Assembly (NCBI GenBank): GCA_002070045.1
Contig: MWCN01000053.1
Location: forward strand, 1 to 33,062
Direction of reading: 5' to 3'
Origin: Candidatus Cloacimonetes bacterium ADurb.Bin211
GTDB lineage: Bacteria > Cloacimonadota > Cloacimonadia > Cloacimonadales > Cloacimonadaceae
Length of the DNA: 33,062 bases
Part shown: positions 9,593 to 17,019 of the stretch, piece by piece
Layout of the letters: each line of letters opens with the position of its first letter
How positions within the stretch are numbered: the first letter of the stretch is position 1
Notes under the pieces: model-generated
Seen by the model: the letters and a program-made list of their open reading frames with translations, nothing else
What the model was told of the DNA's origin: nothing
The model's database searches: none
Made by a program: the position numbers and the translations under genes

Positions 9593-11014
9593 TTATAAAT
9601 TATAATATAGGATAAATTCATAAGGATGCACATAATTACAGACTGCATCGTGCTCTTTTAATTTAAGATTTATATAGGCTTCAATCAATTCTTCATTAAA
9701 GACATTGCCTTCAAGCAGATATTGATGATCTTCTTCCAGACTTTGCATAGCTTCTTTTAAATTTGCAGGAATAGCGAGGAGTTTTGCTTTTTTCTCTTCA
9801 CTCCATTCAAAAACATTATCATCATAAGGACCTAAATTATATTTTGCAGGGTCGATTTGATTTTTAATTCCATCCAATCCTGCCATTAACATAGCACTCA
9901 TAGCAAGATAGGGATTGCAAGTGGCATCTCCAGTGCGGAATTCAAAGCGTTTAGTCTCAGGAGTATTGGCATATTTAGGAATACGGATAGCAGCACTGCG
10001 ATTGGCAAGTCCATAGAATAGTTTTACAGGAGCTTCAAATCCTGGAAGCAAACGCTTATAGCTATTAGTGCTGGGATTAGTAAAAGCAACCAGAGACCTG
10101 CCGTGGAATAATATTCCTCCGATAAACCAGATAGCGAGCTCAGAAAGGTCAGCATAACCACCCTTTTGGTAGAAGATATTTTCTCCCTCTTTATGCAGCA
10201 TAATATGAAAATGCATTCCGCTTCCTGCTTGATTATAGATGGGTTTAGGCATAAAGGTAGCGGTTAATCCATAGCTCAAGGCAGTGCGACGAATGATATC
10301 TTTCATAACCATCACATCATCGCAAATCTTGGGAAACTCCAGCAGTTCCGTTTCAATTTCTTGCTGAGAAGCTAAACCTACTTCGTGGTGATGATATCGT
10401 ACTTTAATACCATAATTTTCCATACGGTCTACCATCTCCTGACGAATTTCATAGTACTGATCAAAGGGAGTGTCCATATGATAACCCTTACGGTCCTGTT
10501 GAGCTAATCCATCACTATCTTCATTTTCTTCTGGTAAGGCTTCTTTATGTTCAGAAGATTCTACTAAAAACCCGCAATTGTATTCACTACTCTGATATTT
10601 CACTGAGTCAAAAAGATAAAATTCCAGTTCAGGTATCCAGGTGCTTTTATCAGCAATTCCTGTGGAAAGAAGGTATTCTTGTGCTCTTAAAGCTACACTA
10701 CGAGAATCTTTTTTTACTCCCTGACGGGTTTCTGCATCACAAATGGAACAAATCAAACGCATAGTGTAGTTATCATAAAATGGGTCTATTTGAGCTGTTT
10801 CCAGGTCAGGCATCAAAATCATATCACCAGATTCCACACCTTTCATCCCGGGTATAGAGGAACCATCAAAGGGGACTCCCAGGTCTATCACTTCTTTCAA
10901 ACCTCTAACCGGGATAGTGATATGATACCATTTCCCATCCATTCCGCAGTATTTCAAGTCTACAGCCTGAACTTCCTTTTCTCTTATTATATCTTTAATC
11001 TTTTCTTTAGTCAT
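9593..11014 (-). CDS. glnA: Type I glutamine synthetase
   Basis: Makes glutamine from glutamate, ammonium and ATP in the cytoplasm. At 473 residues it has normal bacterial GSI length. Visible landmarks are the N-terminal beta-grasp loop with PFDGSSIPG, the catalytic motif ELEFYLFD, NQAGSGMHFHIML with its metal-binding His, the ATP-loop-like TNPSTNSYKRL, NRSAAIRIP and FEFRTGDATCNPYLA, ending HPYEFILYYNL. The segment matching the E. coli adenylylation loop (NLYDLP) reads NVFEWS, so the modified Tyr is Phe402 and control by adenylylation looks impossible. The start is ATG with AGAGG upstream. It lies 22 bases after the M50 peptidase gene and probably shares the tyrS transcript. An unusual acidic stretch EENEDSD lies near residue 160. 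Confidence 0.95.
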   Translation of the reverse strand: MTKEKIKDIIREKEVQAVDLKYCGMDGKWYHITIPVRGLKEVIDLGVPFDGSSIPGMKGVESGDMILMPDLETAQIDPFYDNYTMRLICSICDAETRQGVKKDSRSVALRAQEYLLSTGIADKSTWIPELEFYLFDSVKYQSSEYNCGFLVESSEHKEALPEENEDSDGLAQQDRKGYHMDTPFDQYYEIRQEMVDRMENYGIKVRYHHHEVGLASQQEIETELLEFPKICDDVMVMKDIIRRTALSYGLTATFMPKPIYNQAGSGMHFHIMLHKEGENIFYQKGGYADLSELAIWFIGGILFHGRSLVAFTNPSTNSYKRLLPGFEAPVKLFYGLANRSAAIRIPKYANTPETKRFEFRTGDATCNPYLAMSAMLMAGLDGIKNQIDPAKYNLGPYDDNVFEWSEEKKAKLLAIPANLKEAMQSLEEDHQYLLEGNVFNEELIEAYINLKLKEHDAVCNYVHPYEFILYYNL

Positions 11015-11036
11015 TTTTAACCTCTTTATTATTATA

Positions 11037-11693
11037 TTAAATAATCCCTAAAAGATGCATCATAAAGTTTATAGGAGGAATAATTAGTCTTCCAACAATA
11101 TTAAATCCCAAAAGACCAGAAATCATCAAAATAAAGATGATTGCTATCATACCGATTCGTTCATATGCCATAAATTTATAGAAAGCATAATCAGGTAAAA
11201 GCATACCTAAGACCTTTGAACCATCAAGTGGTGGTATGGGAATTAAATTGAAAAAGGCTAGCAATAGATTGAAAAATACTACCATTTGACAGATATAGGG
11301 TATTAACTGCTGACCCTGGGTTAGATGAAATATAATTGCAAATACTATAGCTATCAAGAAATTAGCAACTGGACCGGCTAAGGCAGATAGACCTGTTCCT
11401 ATTTTTATGTTTTTGTAATTATAAGGATTTAAAGGTACCGGTTTAGCATAACCAAGTATTATCCCCATAGTAAAATAAGTCAGCAGCGGAAGAATTATGG
11501 TGCCAAATATATCTATGTGTTTAAATGGGTTAAGACTCAATCTACCCATCACTTTAGCCGTATCATCACCCTGCCAATAAGAGACCAGCGCATGGCTAAT
11601 TTCATGAAGAATAATGGAGTAGAATATTATTAATATAATAATAAAAGTTAATGTGTTTTCAATCATATTCATTGATATTGCTGCAAAATTCAT
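11037..11693 (-). CDS. Small site-2-type (M50) intramembrane metalloprotease
   Basis: A polytopic membrane protein of 218 residues in the M50 (site-2 protease/YdiL-YwhC-like) family. The zinc motif HEISH is at residues 30-34 in the first hydrophobic segment, and the second active-site motif NLIPIPPLDG at 149-158 supplies the zinc-binding Asp. Four to five hydrophobic segments fill most of the chain, including the SALAGPVANFLIA segment near 103-115. There is no PDZ domain, so it belongs with the short standalone rhomboid-sized members rather than RseP. The start ATG overlaps the tyrS stop (ATGA) with GAGG five bases upstream. The substrate is unknown, and tight coupling to tyrS says little about function. 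Confidence 0.88.
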   Translation of the reverse strand: MNFAAISMNMIENTLTFIIILIIFYSIILHEISHALVSYWQGDDTAKVMGRLSLNPFKHIDIFGTIILPLLTYFTMGIILGYAKPVPLNPYNYKNIKIGTGLSALAGPVANFLIAIVFAIIFHLTQGQQLIPYICQMVVFFNLLLAFFNLIPIPPLDGSKVLGMLLPDYAFYKFMAYERIGMIAIIFILMISGLLGFNIVGRLIIPPINFMMHLLGII

Positions 11694-12892
11694 TGTTTCC
11701 TCAATCTTAAAAACTTTCTTTTACCAACACGCAAAACCATTCCGTCTTCAATTTCAATATCCATATCAGAAGAAGTTATTTTCTCGCCATTTATACTAAC
11801 TCCACCAGCTTGTATCAATCTTTTGGCTTCACTTCCAGATTCGCACATACCGCTTTCAGTCAATAGTTTAGTAATACGCATAACGGGATAATTAACTTTG
11901 TATTCAGGAATATTATCAGGCAATTCTCTCTGAGAAAAGACCCTTTCAAAAGTTCTTTGAGCTTCATCGGCAGCTTGTTCACCGTGATAAAATGCAACTA
12001 TCCTGTGTGCCAGCTGTTTTTTTAATATCATTGGATTAATGCCATTATCCAATGCTTTCTGAATGGCATCCAGTTCCTCTGCATCAGCCCAGGCTGCATA
12101 TTTATAATAATTTAGTATCAAGTTATCGGGTATGGACATAATCTTGCCAAATTTCTCTTCTGGCGAGTCAAAAACCGCTATATAATTATTCAAAGATTTA
12201 CCCATTTTATTGACACCATCCAGACCGATTAAAAGAGGAGTGAGAATGGCAACCTGCTCTTCCTGCCCAAAATAGCGTTGCATATCCCTTCCACAGAGAA
12301 TATTAAACTTCTGTTCCGTTGCTCCAAGTTCCACATCACTTTGTACTGCTACAGAATCATAAGCCTGTAGAAGAGGATACATTAATTCATGAAGACCGAG
12401 CGGAAGTCCTTGTTCATATCGGGTTCGGAAGGTGTCATGAGCCATAAATTGAGCCAGAGTAAAATTTCCCATCAACTTTATTACATCTTCAACCGTCATT
12501 TTACCGAACCATTCACTTTGCCATCTAACTTCCGTTTGTTCCTGTTTTAAAACAGTATAGAGCTGTTCCATAAACCTATCTGCATTAGATAGAACCTGCT
12601 GATGAGTGAGTGGTGGGCGGGTTTCATCACGACCTGTAGGGTCACCAATCTGAGCCGTAAAATCACCAATAATTATTACACCCGTATGCCCTAAATCCTG
12701 AAAATCCCGCATTTTACGAATAGGAACTAAGTGGCCTAAATGAACATCTGTGCCAGTGGGGTCTATACCAAATTTTATTCTTAATGGTTTACCCGTCTCT
12801 TTGCTGCGGATGAGTTTTCTTACTAAATCTTCTTCTGGAATGATTTCATCTACTGCTTTTCTTATAATTTTCAGTTCTTGTTCTAAATTCAT
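11690..12892 (-). CDS. tyrS: Tyrosyl-tRNA synthetase
   Basis: A class I aminoacyl-tRNA synthetase that charges tRNA-Tyr. The 400 residues comprise a Rossmann catalytic domain with the HIGH-type motif HLGH at 51-54 and the KMSKS loop written KMGKS at 229-233, a helical anticodon-binding segment, and a C-terminal S4 RNA-binding domain at about 335-400 (RITKLLTESGMCESGSEAKR). The overall look, including FGIDPTGTDVHLGH and GQEEQ, fits the TyrZ-like branch rather than E. coli TyrS; this is a judgement from memory. ATG has AAGGA upstream. It is first in a probable operon tyrS-M50-glnA. No tRNA-like T-box leader was recognised in the sequence before it. Confidence 0.95.
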   Translation of the reverse strand: MNLEQELKIIRKAVDEIIPEEDLVRKLIRSKETGKPLRIKFGIDPTGTDVHLGHLVPIRKMRDFQDLGHTGVIIIGDFTAQIGDPTGRDETRPPLTHQQVLSNADRFMEQLYTVLKQEQTEVRWQSEWFGKMTVEDVIKLMGNFTLAQFMAHDTFRTRYEQGLPLGLHELMYPLLQAYDSVAVQSDVELGATEQKFNILCGRDMQRYFGQEEQVAILTPLLIGLDGVNKMGKSLNNYIAVFDSPEEKFGKIMSIPDNLILNYYKYAAWADAEELDAIQKALDNGINPMILKKQLAHRIVAFYHGEQAADEAQRTFERVFSQRELPDNIPEYKVNYPVMRITKLLTESGMCESGSEAKRLIQAGGVSINGEKITSSDMDIEIEDGMVLRVGKRKFLRLRKQ

Positions 12893-12952
12893 ATTGTCCT
12901 TACAATTATATGCTTTATCTAATTGATTTCACAAAATAGAAACCTGCTTATT

Positions 12953-12958
12953 TGTCAA
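12953..12958 (-). promoter_or_regulatory. Possible -35 box of tyrS operon
   Basis: A perfect TTGACA on the minus strand, 61-66 bases before the tyrS ATG. The best -10-like element is TATTTT at only 14 bp spacing, so the promoter call is weak. The same hexamer recurs upstream of several other genes in the window. Confidence 0.3.
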
Positions 12959-13140
12959 GCCCTACAGATTTGAATTAGATTAATACTTTATATAATATGG
13001 TCTAACAATTTCCAGCCTTCTACCCGAGTTATTAATCTGTCTTTTTGCTGCTTTTATGGAATTTCAATGTAATTTTATGGCTACGAAACAGATAGATTTT
13101 CTTAGCGTGTTAATATAGAGTAGGTGGATATAGTGGGTGC

Positions 13141-13200
13141 GCAGATGTGTAAATGCAGAAGTGTGTAAATGTCCCCATCTGCAAAAGCTTCGCAAAAGCT
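13141..13200. repeat. Cluster of short direct and inverted repeats
   Basis: GCAGATG at 13141-13147 is mirrored by CATCTGC at 13176-13182. Between them TGTGTAAATG occurs twice (13146-13155 and 13162-13171). Immediately after, GCAAAAGCT occurs twice (13181-13189 and 13192-13200) around a TTCGCA motif at 13189-13194. The arrangement could fold as a 7-bp stem with a 28-base loop. Nothing codes across it. Confidence 0.5.
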
Positions 13201-13239
13201 TTTTAGACTGGTAGCTTATCTAAGCTGAATAATAAAGCT

Positions 13240-13292
13240 AAAACTTGTACCGCATTAATAATACTGTGAATAGATGAAAACTAGTACCGCAT
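13240..13292. repeat. 16-bp direct repeat pair
   Basis: AAAACTTGTACCGCAT (13240-13255) and AAAACTAGTACCGCAT (13277-13292) differ at one base and start 37 bp apart. They lie between the short repeat cluster and the main inverted repeat. Purpose unknown. Confidence 0.55.
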
Positions 13293-13293
13293 G

Positions 13294-13315
13294 ATGCAAA
13301 GGAGGACCTTTGCAT
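13294..13315. repeat. 9-bp stem-loop
   Basis: ATGCAAAGG (13294-13302) and CCTTTGCAT (13307-13315) are exact reverse complements around a four-base loop AGGA. No T-tract follows on either strand, so it is unlikely to be an intrinsic terminator. It sits just outside the left arm of the 31-bp inverted repeat. Confidence 0.55.
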
Positions 13316-13322
13316 ACCTAGT

Positions 13323-13375
13323 AATAAATTCGCAAAGCAGGGTAATAATTTCGCAAAAAAATGGATTATTTCGCA
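13323..13375 (+). repeat. Left arm of long inverted repeat with three TTCGCA motifs
   Basis: Bases 13345-13375 are a perfect reverse complement of 13716-13746 (31 of 31). The match continues outward with a one-base indel through AATAAATTCGCA (13323-13334). TTCGCA occurs at 13329, 13350 and 13370, spaced 21 and 20 bp, so on the same helical face. Confidence 0.8.
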
Positions 13376-13386
13376 GGTGAAAAATG

Positions 13387-13714
13387 GGGTAAAATAGGGT
13401 TAACTTATTCTTATATAAACAAGTTAGGCATATTTTGAAATTTCCCTATAGTCCCCTGGAGAAATTGATAAATTATTATATATATTTAAATCTTTGTAAG
13501 TATAAGTTATTATATATATTTAAATCTATGTATATCTAAATAGCTTTAGGTTTAAATAACTAGTATATAATTAGTTAATATATATCTTGGCTCTCTCTTG
13601 ACTCTTTCCTGACTAAAAAGAGAAGGGGGAGGTAGGGGTTGGTAAAGAGACAAAAAAAGAGGTATAATTTATTGATAAAGAATGAGATAGGTGAGAGACA
13701 AGGGTAAAATAGGG
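13387..13714. repeat. 13-bp direct repeat bordering the core
   Basis: GGGTAAAATAGGG occurs at 13387-13399 and again in the same orientation at 13702-13714, just inside the two arms of the long inverted repeat. Direct copies inside inverted arms could be duplicated sites, but the element is too short to assign. Confidence 0.5.
13473..13527. repeat. 21-bp AT-rich direct repeat
   Basis: The same 21 bases, TTATTATATATATTT followed by AAATCT, occur at 13473-13493 and 13507-13527, starting 34 bp apart. This is the most AT-rich part of the gap. Such tracts melt easily and are common in replication origins and strong promoters, but no DnaA box (TTATCCACA) was found nearby. Confidence 0.6.
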
Positions 13715-13715
13715 G

Positions 13716-13767
13716 TGCGAAATAATCCATTTTTTTGCGAAATTATCCCAATTTCTGCGAATTTATT
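13716..13767 (-). repeat. Right arm of long inverted repeat with three TGCGAA motifs
   Basis: Reverse complement of the left arm; 13716-13746 is perfect and TGCGAATTTATT at 13756-13767 mirrors 13323-13334. TGCGAA occurs at 13716, 13736 and 13756 with exact 20-bp spacing. A further copy of the 12-mer TGCGAATTTATT lies outside at 13844-13855. Confidence 0.8.
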
Positions 13768-13877
13768 GTTCGCTGCTATTTTATTAAAAGGGGAGTGACT
13801 TTACAAAATTCACTTGTTTTACTCTATATGCATCAGGTTCTTATGCGAATTTATTTTCCCGAATTTAACTCCTAAAG

Positions 13878-13909
13878 AATATAGCCAGTCACCAAGGACT
13901 GGCTATATT
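13878..13909 (-). terminator. 13-bp stem-loop past the oxidoreductase-epimerase operon
   Basis: AATATAGCCAGTC (13878-13890) pairs exactly with GACTGGCTATATT (13897-13909) around a six-base loop. It lies 70-100 bases after the epimerase stop on the minus strand and is the strongest hairpin in the gap. Only a short CTTT follows in that direction, so it may act as a 3'-end stabiliser rather than a classic intrinsic terminator. Confidence 0.45.
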
Positions 13910-13978
13910 GAATTATTTATTATCAAGAACAATTCTGTGTATTAATTATCAGGTTTGATTATCTGTTTGCAGAGGAAA

Positions 13979-14383
13979 CTATTCTTCTTTTTCCTGACAT
14001 AATTCTATAAGGACACCGAGAGTTGATTTAGGGTGCAGAAAGGCAATATCAGAATGATGAGCACCTGGCCTTGGCTGAGAATCTATGAGGCGAAAGCCAT
14101 TTTCTTGAGCTTTGGTAAGTTCTTCGGCTATATTATCTACTTTGAGAGCGATGTGTTGTATACCTTCTCCCCTATTCTCAATGAATTTAGCGATAGGACT
14201 TTCGGGAGAGGTGGGCATCAACAATTCCAGACGAGTTTCTCCACAAGGGAAGAAGGCTACTTTTACCATTTGAGATGGAACTTCTTCAATACCTTCAAGT
14301 TTTAAGCCGAGTTTTTCATAAACAGCAATAGCTTCATCCAGATTTTTCACAGCTATACCAATATGAGAGATATGCTTAATCAT
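13979..14383 (-). CDS. mce: Methylmalonyl-CoA epimerase
   Basis: Interconverts (R)- and (S)-methylmalonyl-CoA. The 134 residues form two vicinal-oxygen-chelate (glyoxalase-like) repeats. Metal ligands expected from the family are visible: His7 (HISHIGIAV), His77 (GIQHIAL) and Glu127 (GVLIELCQ), with Glu53 the likely fourth. Length is typical. The start is ATG with AGAGGAG a few bases upstream, eight bases after the gamma-subunit stop, making it the last gene of the operon. Its place next to a 2-oxoacid oxidoreductase suggests a link between succinyl-CoA and propionyl-CoA; the mutase and decarboxylase are not in the window. Confidence 0.9.
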   Translation of the reverse strand: MIKHISHIGIAVKNLDEAIAVYEKLGLKLEGIEEVPSQMVKVAFFPCGETRLELLMPTSPESPIAKFIENRGEGIQHIALKVDNIAEELTKAQENGFRLIDSQPRPGAHHSDIAFLHPKSTLGVLIELCQEKEE

Positions 14384-14391
14384 CAGCTCCT

Positions 14392-14937
14392 CTATTTTTC
14401 ATAATTTTTTGCTAAATCAACACCCAATCTCATTGCCCGGAGATTAAGGTCTATAAAGGCAGGTTTTACACTTTCTTCAATTGCCTGTTGCAAGGAAGCA
14501 AGTTTCACGATACCAGTAACTTGCACAAGAAAAGCCAGAGCCATAATATTTGTTGGAATAGGGCTACCAAGTTTTTCAATAGCAATCTCAGTGAAGGGTA
14601 CCTCATAAGTATTTTCAACTACTAGAGCGATATTTTTCACAAAGGTAGTATCTACAATAAGAATTCCATTTTCTCGTAAGTCAAAGAGGTATTTATCGCA
14701 AGATTCCTGATTGAGAGCAAGGAGGCAATCAAAGGACACTGCTTCGGGAAAATATATATCTTCATTGCTGATAATGACATCGGCGTAAGAATAGCCTCCA
14801 CGAGATTCAGGTCCATAGCTCTGAGTTTGCGTAACATGATGGTTTTCCAGAACTGCGGCTCGGGCGAGAATTATTCCTGCTAGAATCAATCCCTGACCAC
14901 CACTTCCAGAAAGGCGTATTTCATAGGGATACTTCAT
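14392..14937 (-). CDS. korC: 2-oxoacid:ferredoxin oxidoreductase, gamma subunit
   Basis: Gamma subunit of a four-subunit CoA-acylating 2-oxoacid:ferredoxin oxidoreductase (KorDABC/OorDABC type). At 181 residues it has the family length. It opens with IRLSGSGGQGLILAGIILA (residues 7-25) and carries TQSYGPESRGGYSYADVIIS, both characteristic of KorC, followed by FDCLLALNQES. The start ATG overlaps the beta-subunit stop by four bases (ATGA), with GGAGG upstream formed from the beta-subunit tail. Whether the natural substrate is 2-oxoglutarate or a branched-chain 2-oxoacid cannot be decided from this subunit; the look is closest to 2-oxoglutarate enzymes. Confidence 0.88.
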   Translation of the reverse strand: MKYPYEIRLSGSGGQGLILAGIILARAAVLENHHVTQTQSYGPESRGGYSYADVIISNEDIYFPEAVSFDCLLALNQESCDKYLFDLRENGILIVDTTFVKNIALVVENTYEVPFTEIAIEKLGSPIPTNIMALAFLVQVTGIVKLASLQQAIEESVKPAFIDLNLRAMRLGVDLAKNYEK

Positions 14938-15776
14938 TTTGAACCTCCCTGTGCCTGGGCTTTTTTCATCAATTCTGCATATTGAGCACAGTATTCCGGA
15001 CGAATATCTTTATGCAATACACCCCGTATAATCTTTCCCTGCACCTTTTCTGGAGGTAGTTTATCCACAGCAGAAAGAGGAATAGAGTTATCTCTCATCT
15101 CCTTCATCATTTCTGGAGCTCCACCTTTCTTGTTTAACCTACCATAGATTACCGGGCAAGCGCAGATAACTTCAATTAGGGCAAAGCCAGGATGTTCTAT
15201 CGCTTCTTTGACCATATTCTGAGTTTCCTGCGTATGAAATGCCGTAGTTCTTGCCACATATGTAGCACCTGCACCTATTGCAAGTTTGCACACATCAAAA
15301 TCAGGTTCTATATTTCCATAAGGTGCTGTGGTGGCATAAGCTTCATAAGGAGTAGTGGGTGACACCTGACCACCGGTCATTCCATAGATATTATTATTAA
15401 GCATAATCACCGATAGGTCAATATTTCTTCTGGCAGCATGGATGAGGTGATTTCCACCGATGGCAGCACAATCTCCATCACCAGTGACTACAATGACCTT
15501 CAGATGGGGTTTATGAAGTTTAATTCCGGTGGCAAAAGCAATGGCTCTTCCATGTAAAGTATGAAGAGTATTAAAATCAACATATACTGGCATTCGGGAA
15601 GAACAACCGATTCCAGAAACCATAACGATATCATTTCGGCTCAGATTCATCCCAGCAATGGCACGAATGATAGAACCCAGCACAATCCCATTAGAACAAC
15701 CGGCACACCACACATGAGGGAATTTTTTATCGTGACGCAGATATTCATGGATAATTTTTTGAGGTATAGCGGGCAT
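14934..15776 (-). CDS. korB: 2-oxoacid:ferredoxin oxidoreductase, beta subunit (TPP-binding)
   Basis: Catalytic TPP-binding subunit, 280 residues. The TPP/Mg signature runs from GDGD at 99-102 to NNNIYGMTGGQ at 127-137. Cysteines expected to hold a [4Fe-4S] cluster are present: Cys24 and Cys27 in WCAGC, Cys58 in GIGCSS and Cys207 in the CACP motif. It decarboxylates a 2-oxoacid and passes electrons to ferredoxin, giving an acyl-CoA. The start ATG lies one base after the alpha-subunit TAA, and GGAGGG at the end of the alpha gene is its ribosome binding site. The C-terminus GGSK overlaps the gamma gene. Confidence 0.92.
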   Translation of the reverse strand: MPAIPQKIIHEYLRHDKKFPHVWCAGCSNGIVLGSIIRAIAGMNLSRNDIVMVSGIGCSSRMPVYVDFNTLHTLHGRAIAFATGIKLHKPHLKVIVVTGDGDCAAIGGNHLIHAARRNIDLSVIMLNNNIYGMTGGQVSPTTPYEAYATTAPYGNIEPDFDVCKLAIGAGATYVARTTAFHTQETQNMVKEAIEHPGFALIEVICACPVIYGRLNKKGGAPEMMKEMRDNSIPLSAVDKLPPEKVQGKIIRGVLHKDIRPEYCAQYAELMKKAQAQGGSK

Positions 15777-15777
15777 A

Positions 15778-17010
15778 TTACATTCCCTCCTTAATTTTTT
15801 GCAGGATATCCTGAGGTGGAATAAGTTTGCTATCCACTCTTTGAATCTTTATCAGTTTACTATCGCTACGGTCTTTAACCAGACGTTCAATTTCTCTCAC
15901 GAGTTGTCCCTGGTTCAATTCAGGGACGATAACTATATCCACATTCCGCAACATCTTACGTACGGCATCATCCGGGAAGGGCCAGATAGTCAAGGGACGA
16001 AGCAATCCTGCGGGAATACCTTCTTTTCTTGCCATCACCACTGCTGCTTTAGCCGAACGAGCTGTAATACCAGCAGCAAAGACAGCAATTTTTGCATCAT
16101 CCATCTGAAAGCTTTCAATCTGAACCAGGTCACGAATATTATAGGTTATCTTTTTCTTCAGTCTTGCCATCATTTCCGCTGCTTCATTAGGTTTATTCGT
16201 AGGAAAACCGAGGGCATCATGCGTGAGTCCAGTTACATGAAAACGATATCCTTCCCCAAAACTGGCTAAGGGAAAAGGATATTTCTCGTTATCCTCGTAG
16301 TGTTTATACCAATGAGGTGGGACGGTAGGTTTAATTCTGGAGATTACACGTACATTTGAAATATCAGGAAGTCTAACTGCTTCACGCATATGACCCAGCA
16401 CTTCATCCAGTAACAAAATCACACAGGTACGGTATTTTTCAGAGAGATTTATAGCACGGATAGTGAGTTCATAGCTTTCTTTAACGCTATCCGGATAAAG
16501 GACAATGGCTGGACTATCGCCATGAGTGCCCCAGCGAGATTGTTGAATATCACCTTGAGCACAGCTGGTTGGCATACCTGTAGAAGGACCGACGCGTTGC
16601 ACATCAACTACCACACAGGGCGTTTCTGTGCTTCTGGCAAAACCTATACCTTCCTGCATAAGAGAAAAACCTGGACCAGAGGTAGCAGTTAAAGCTTTTG
16701 CACCAGCTAATGAGGCTCCAATGATGGCACAAATGCTTCCCAATTCATCTTCCATTTGAACGAAGACTCCACCTCTTTTGGGAAGCTCAGCAGCCAGGAT
16801 TTCTGCTATTTCAGTGGAAGGAGTAATGGGATAACCGGCAAAGAAATTGCAACCTGCATCCAGAGCACCATAAGCCACAGCTTCATTACCCTGCATCAGG
16901 ACGGTCTTTCTTCCCTTCTGGTTTTGCAATTCTTCCACTTTGCTGGTAGAATTAGTTTTATTTTCTTTAATCGTAGTAGTATTTGAATTTTTTGATTCAG
17001 AATTAGACAT
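15778..17010 (-). CDS. korA: 2-oxoacid:ferredoxin oxidoreductase, alpha subunit
   Basis: Alpha subunit holding the pyrimidine-binding and CoA-related domains, 410 residues. YPITPSTEIAEILA begins at residue 60, followed by QMEDELGSICAIIGASLAGAKALTATSGPG and GPSTGMPTSCAQGDI, all typical of KorA/OorA/VorA. A C-terminal domain with GITARSAKAAV and PELNQGQL is complete. The first 34 residues are an S/N/T/K-rich low-complexity tail not usual in the family. ATG 17010 has AGGAG ten bases upstream, and a Met at residue 39 (VLMQGNEA) is an alternative start lacking such a site. It sits nine bases after the ferredoxin-like subunit. Confidence 0.92.
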   Translation of the reverse strand: MSNSESKNSNTTTIKENKTNSTSKVEELQNQKGRKTVLMQGNEAVAYGALDAGCNFFAGYPITPSTEIAEILAAELPKRGGVFVQMEDELGSICAIIGASLAGAKALTATSGPGFSLMQEGIGFARSTETPCVVVDVQRVGPSTGMPTSCAQGDIQQSRWGTHGDSPAIVLYPDSVKESYELTIRAINLSEKYRTCVILLLDEVLGHMREAVRLPDISNVRVISRIKPTVPPHWYKHYEDNEKYPFPLASFGEGYRFHVTGLTHDALGFPTNKPNEAAEMMARLKKKITYNIRDLVQIESFQMDDAKIAVFAAGITARSAKAAVVMARKEGIPAGLLRPLTIWPFPDDAVRKMLRNVDIVIVPELNQGQLVREIERLVKDRSDSKLIKIQRVDSKLIPPQDILQKIKEGM

Positions 17011-17019
17011 TTGAACTCC

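Larger units (their letters stand above)
12893..13978. other. Gene-free, repeat-rich 1.1 kb region
   Basis: No open reading frame here looks like a gene on either strand, and no tRNA or known riboswitch was recognised. Other gaps in the window are 313 bp or less. It contains the tyrS promoter region on the left, several short direct and inverted repeats (13141-13315), a 31-bp inverted repeat pair with TTCGCA motifs (13323-13375 and 13716-13767), an AT-rich core with a 21-bp direct repeat, a purine-rich segment at 13617-13670, and a strong stem-loop near the right end. It could be a MITE-like remnant, a replication or partition site, an operator cluster or a structured RNA; the sequence alone does not decide. 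Confidence 0.7.

Noticed and set aside
10790-11020. Plus-strand reading frame opposite the glutamine synthetase start
   Set aside because: Antisense shadow of the PFDGSSIPG region; no start signal.
13617-13645. G-quadruplex in the purine-rich tract
   Set aside because: Only two runs reach four or more G; the others are GG, so at best a weak two-layer structure.
13376-13715. Chromosomal or plasmid origin of replication in the AT-rich core
   Set aside because: Iteron-like motifs and AT-rich repeats fit, but no TTATCCACA box, no dnaA, repA, parB or gyrB nearby and no strand switch at this point. Kept only as one option in the findings.
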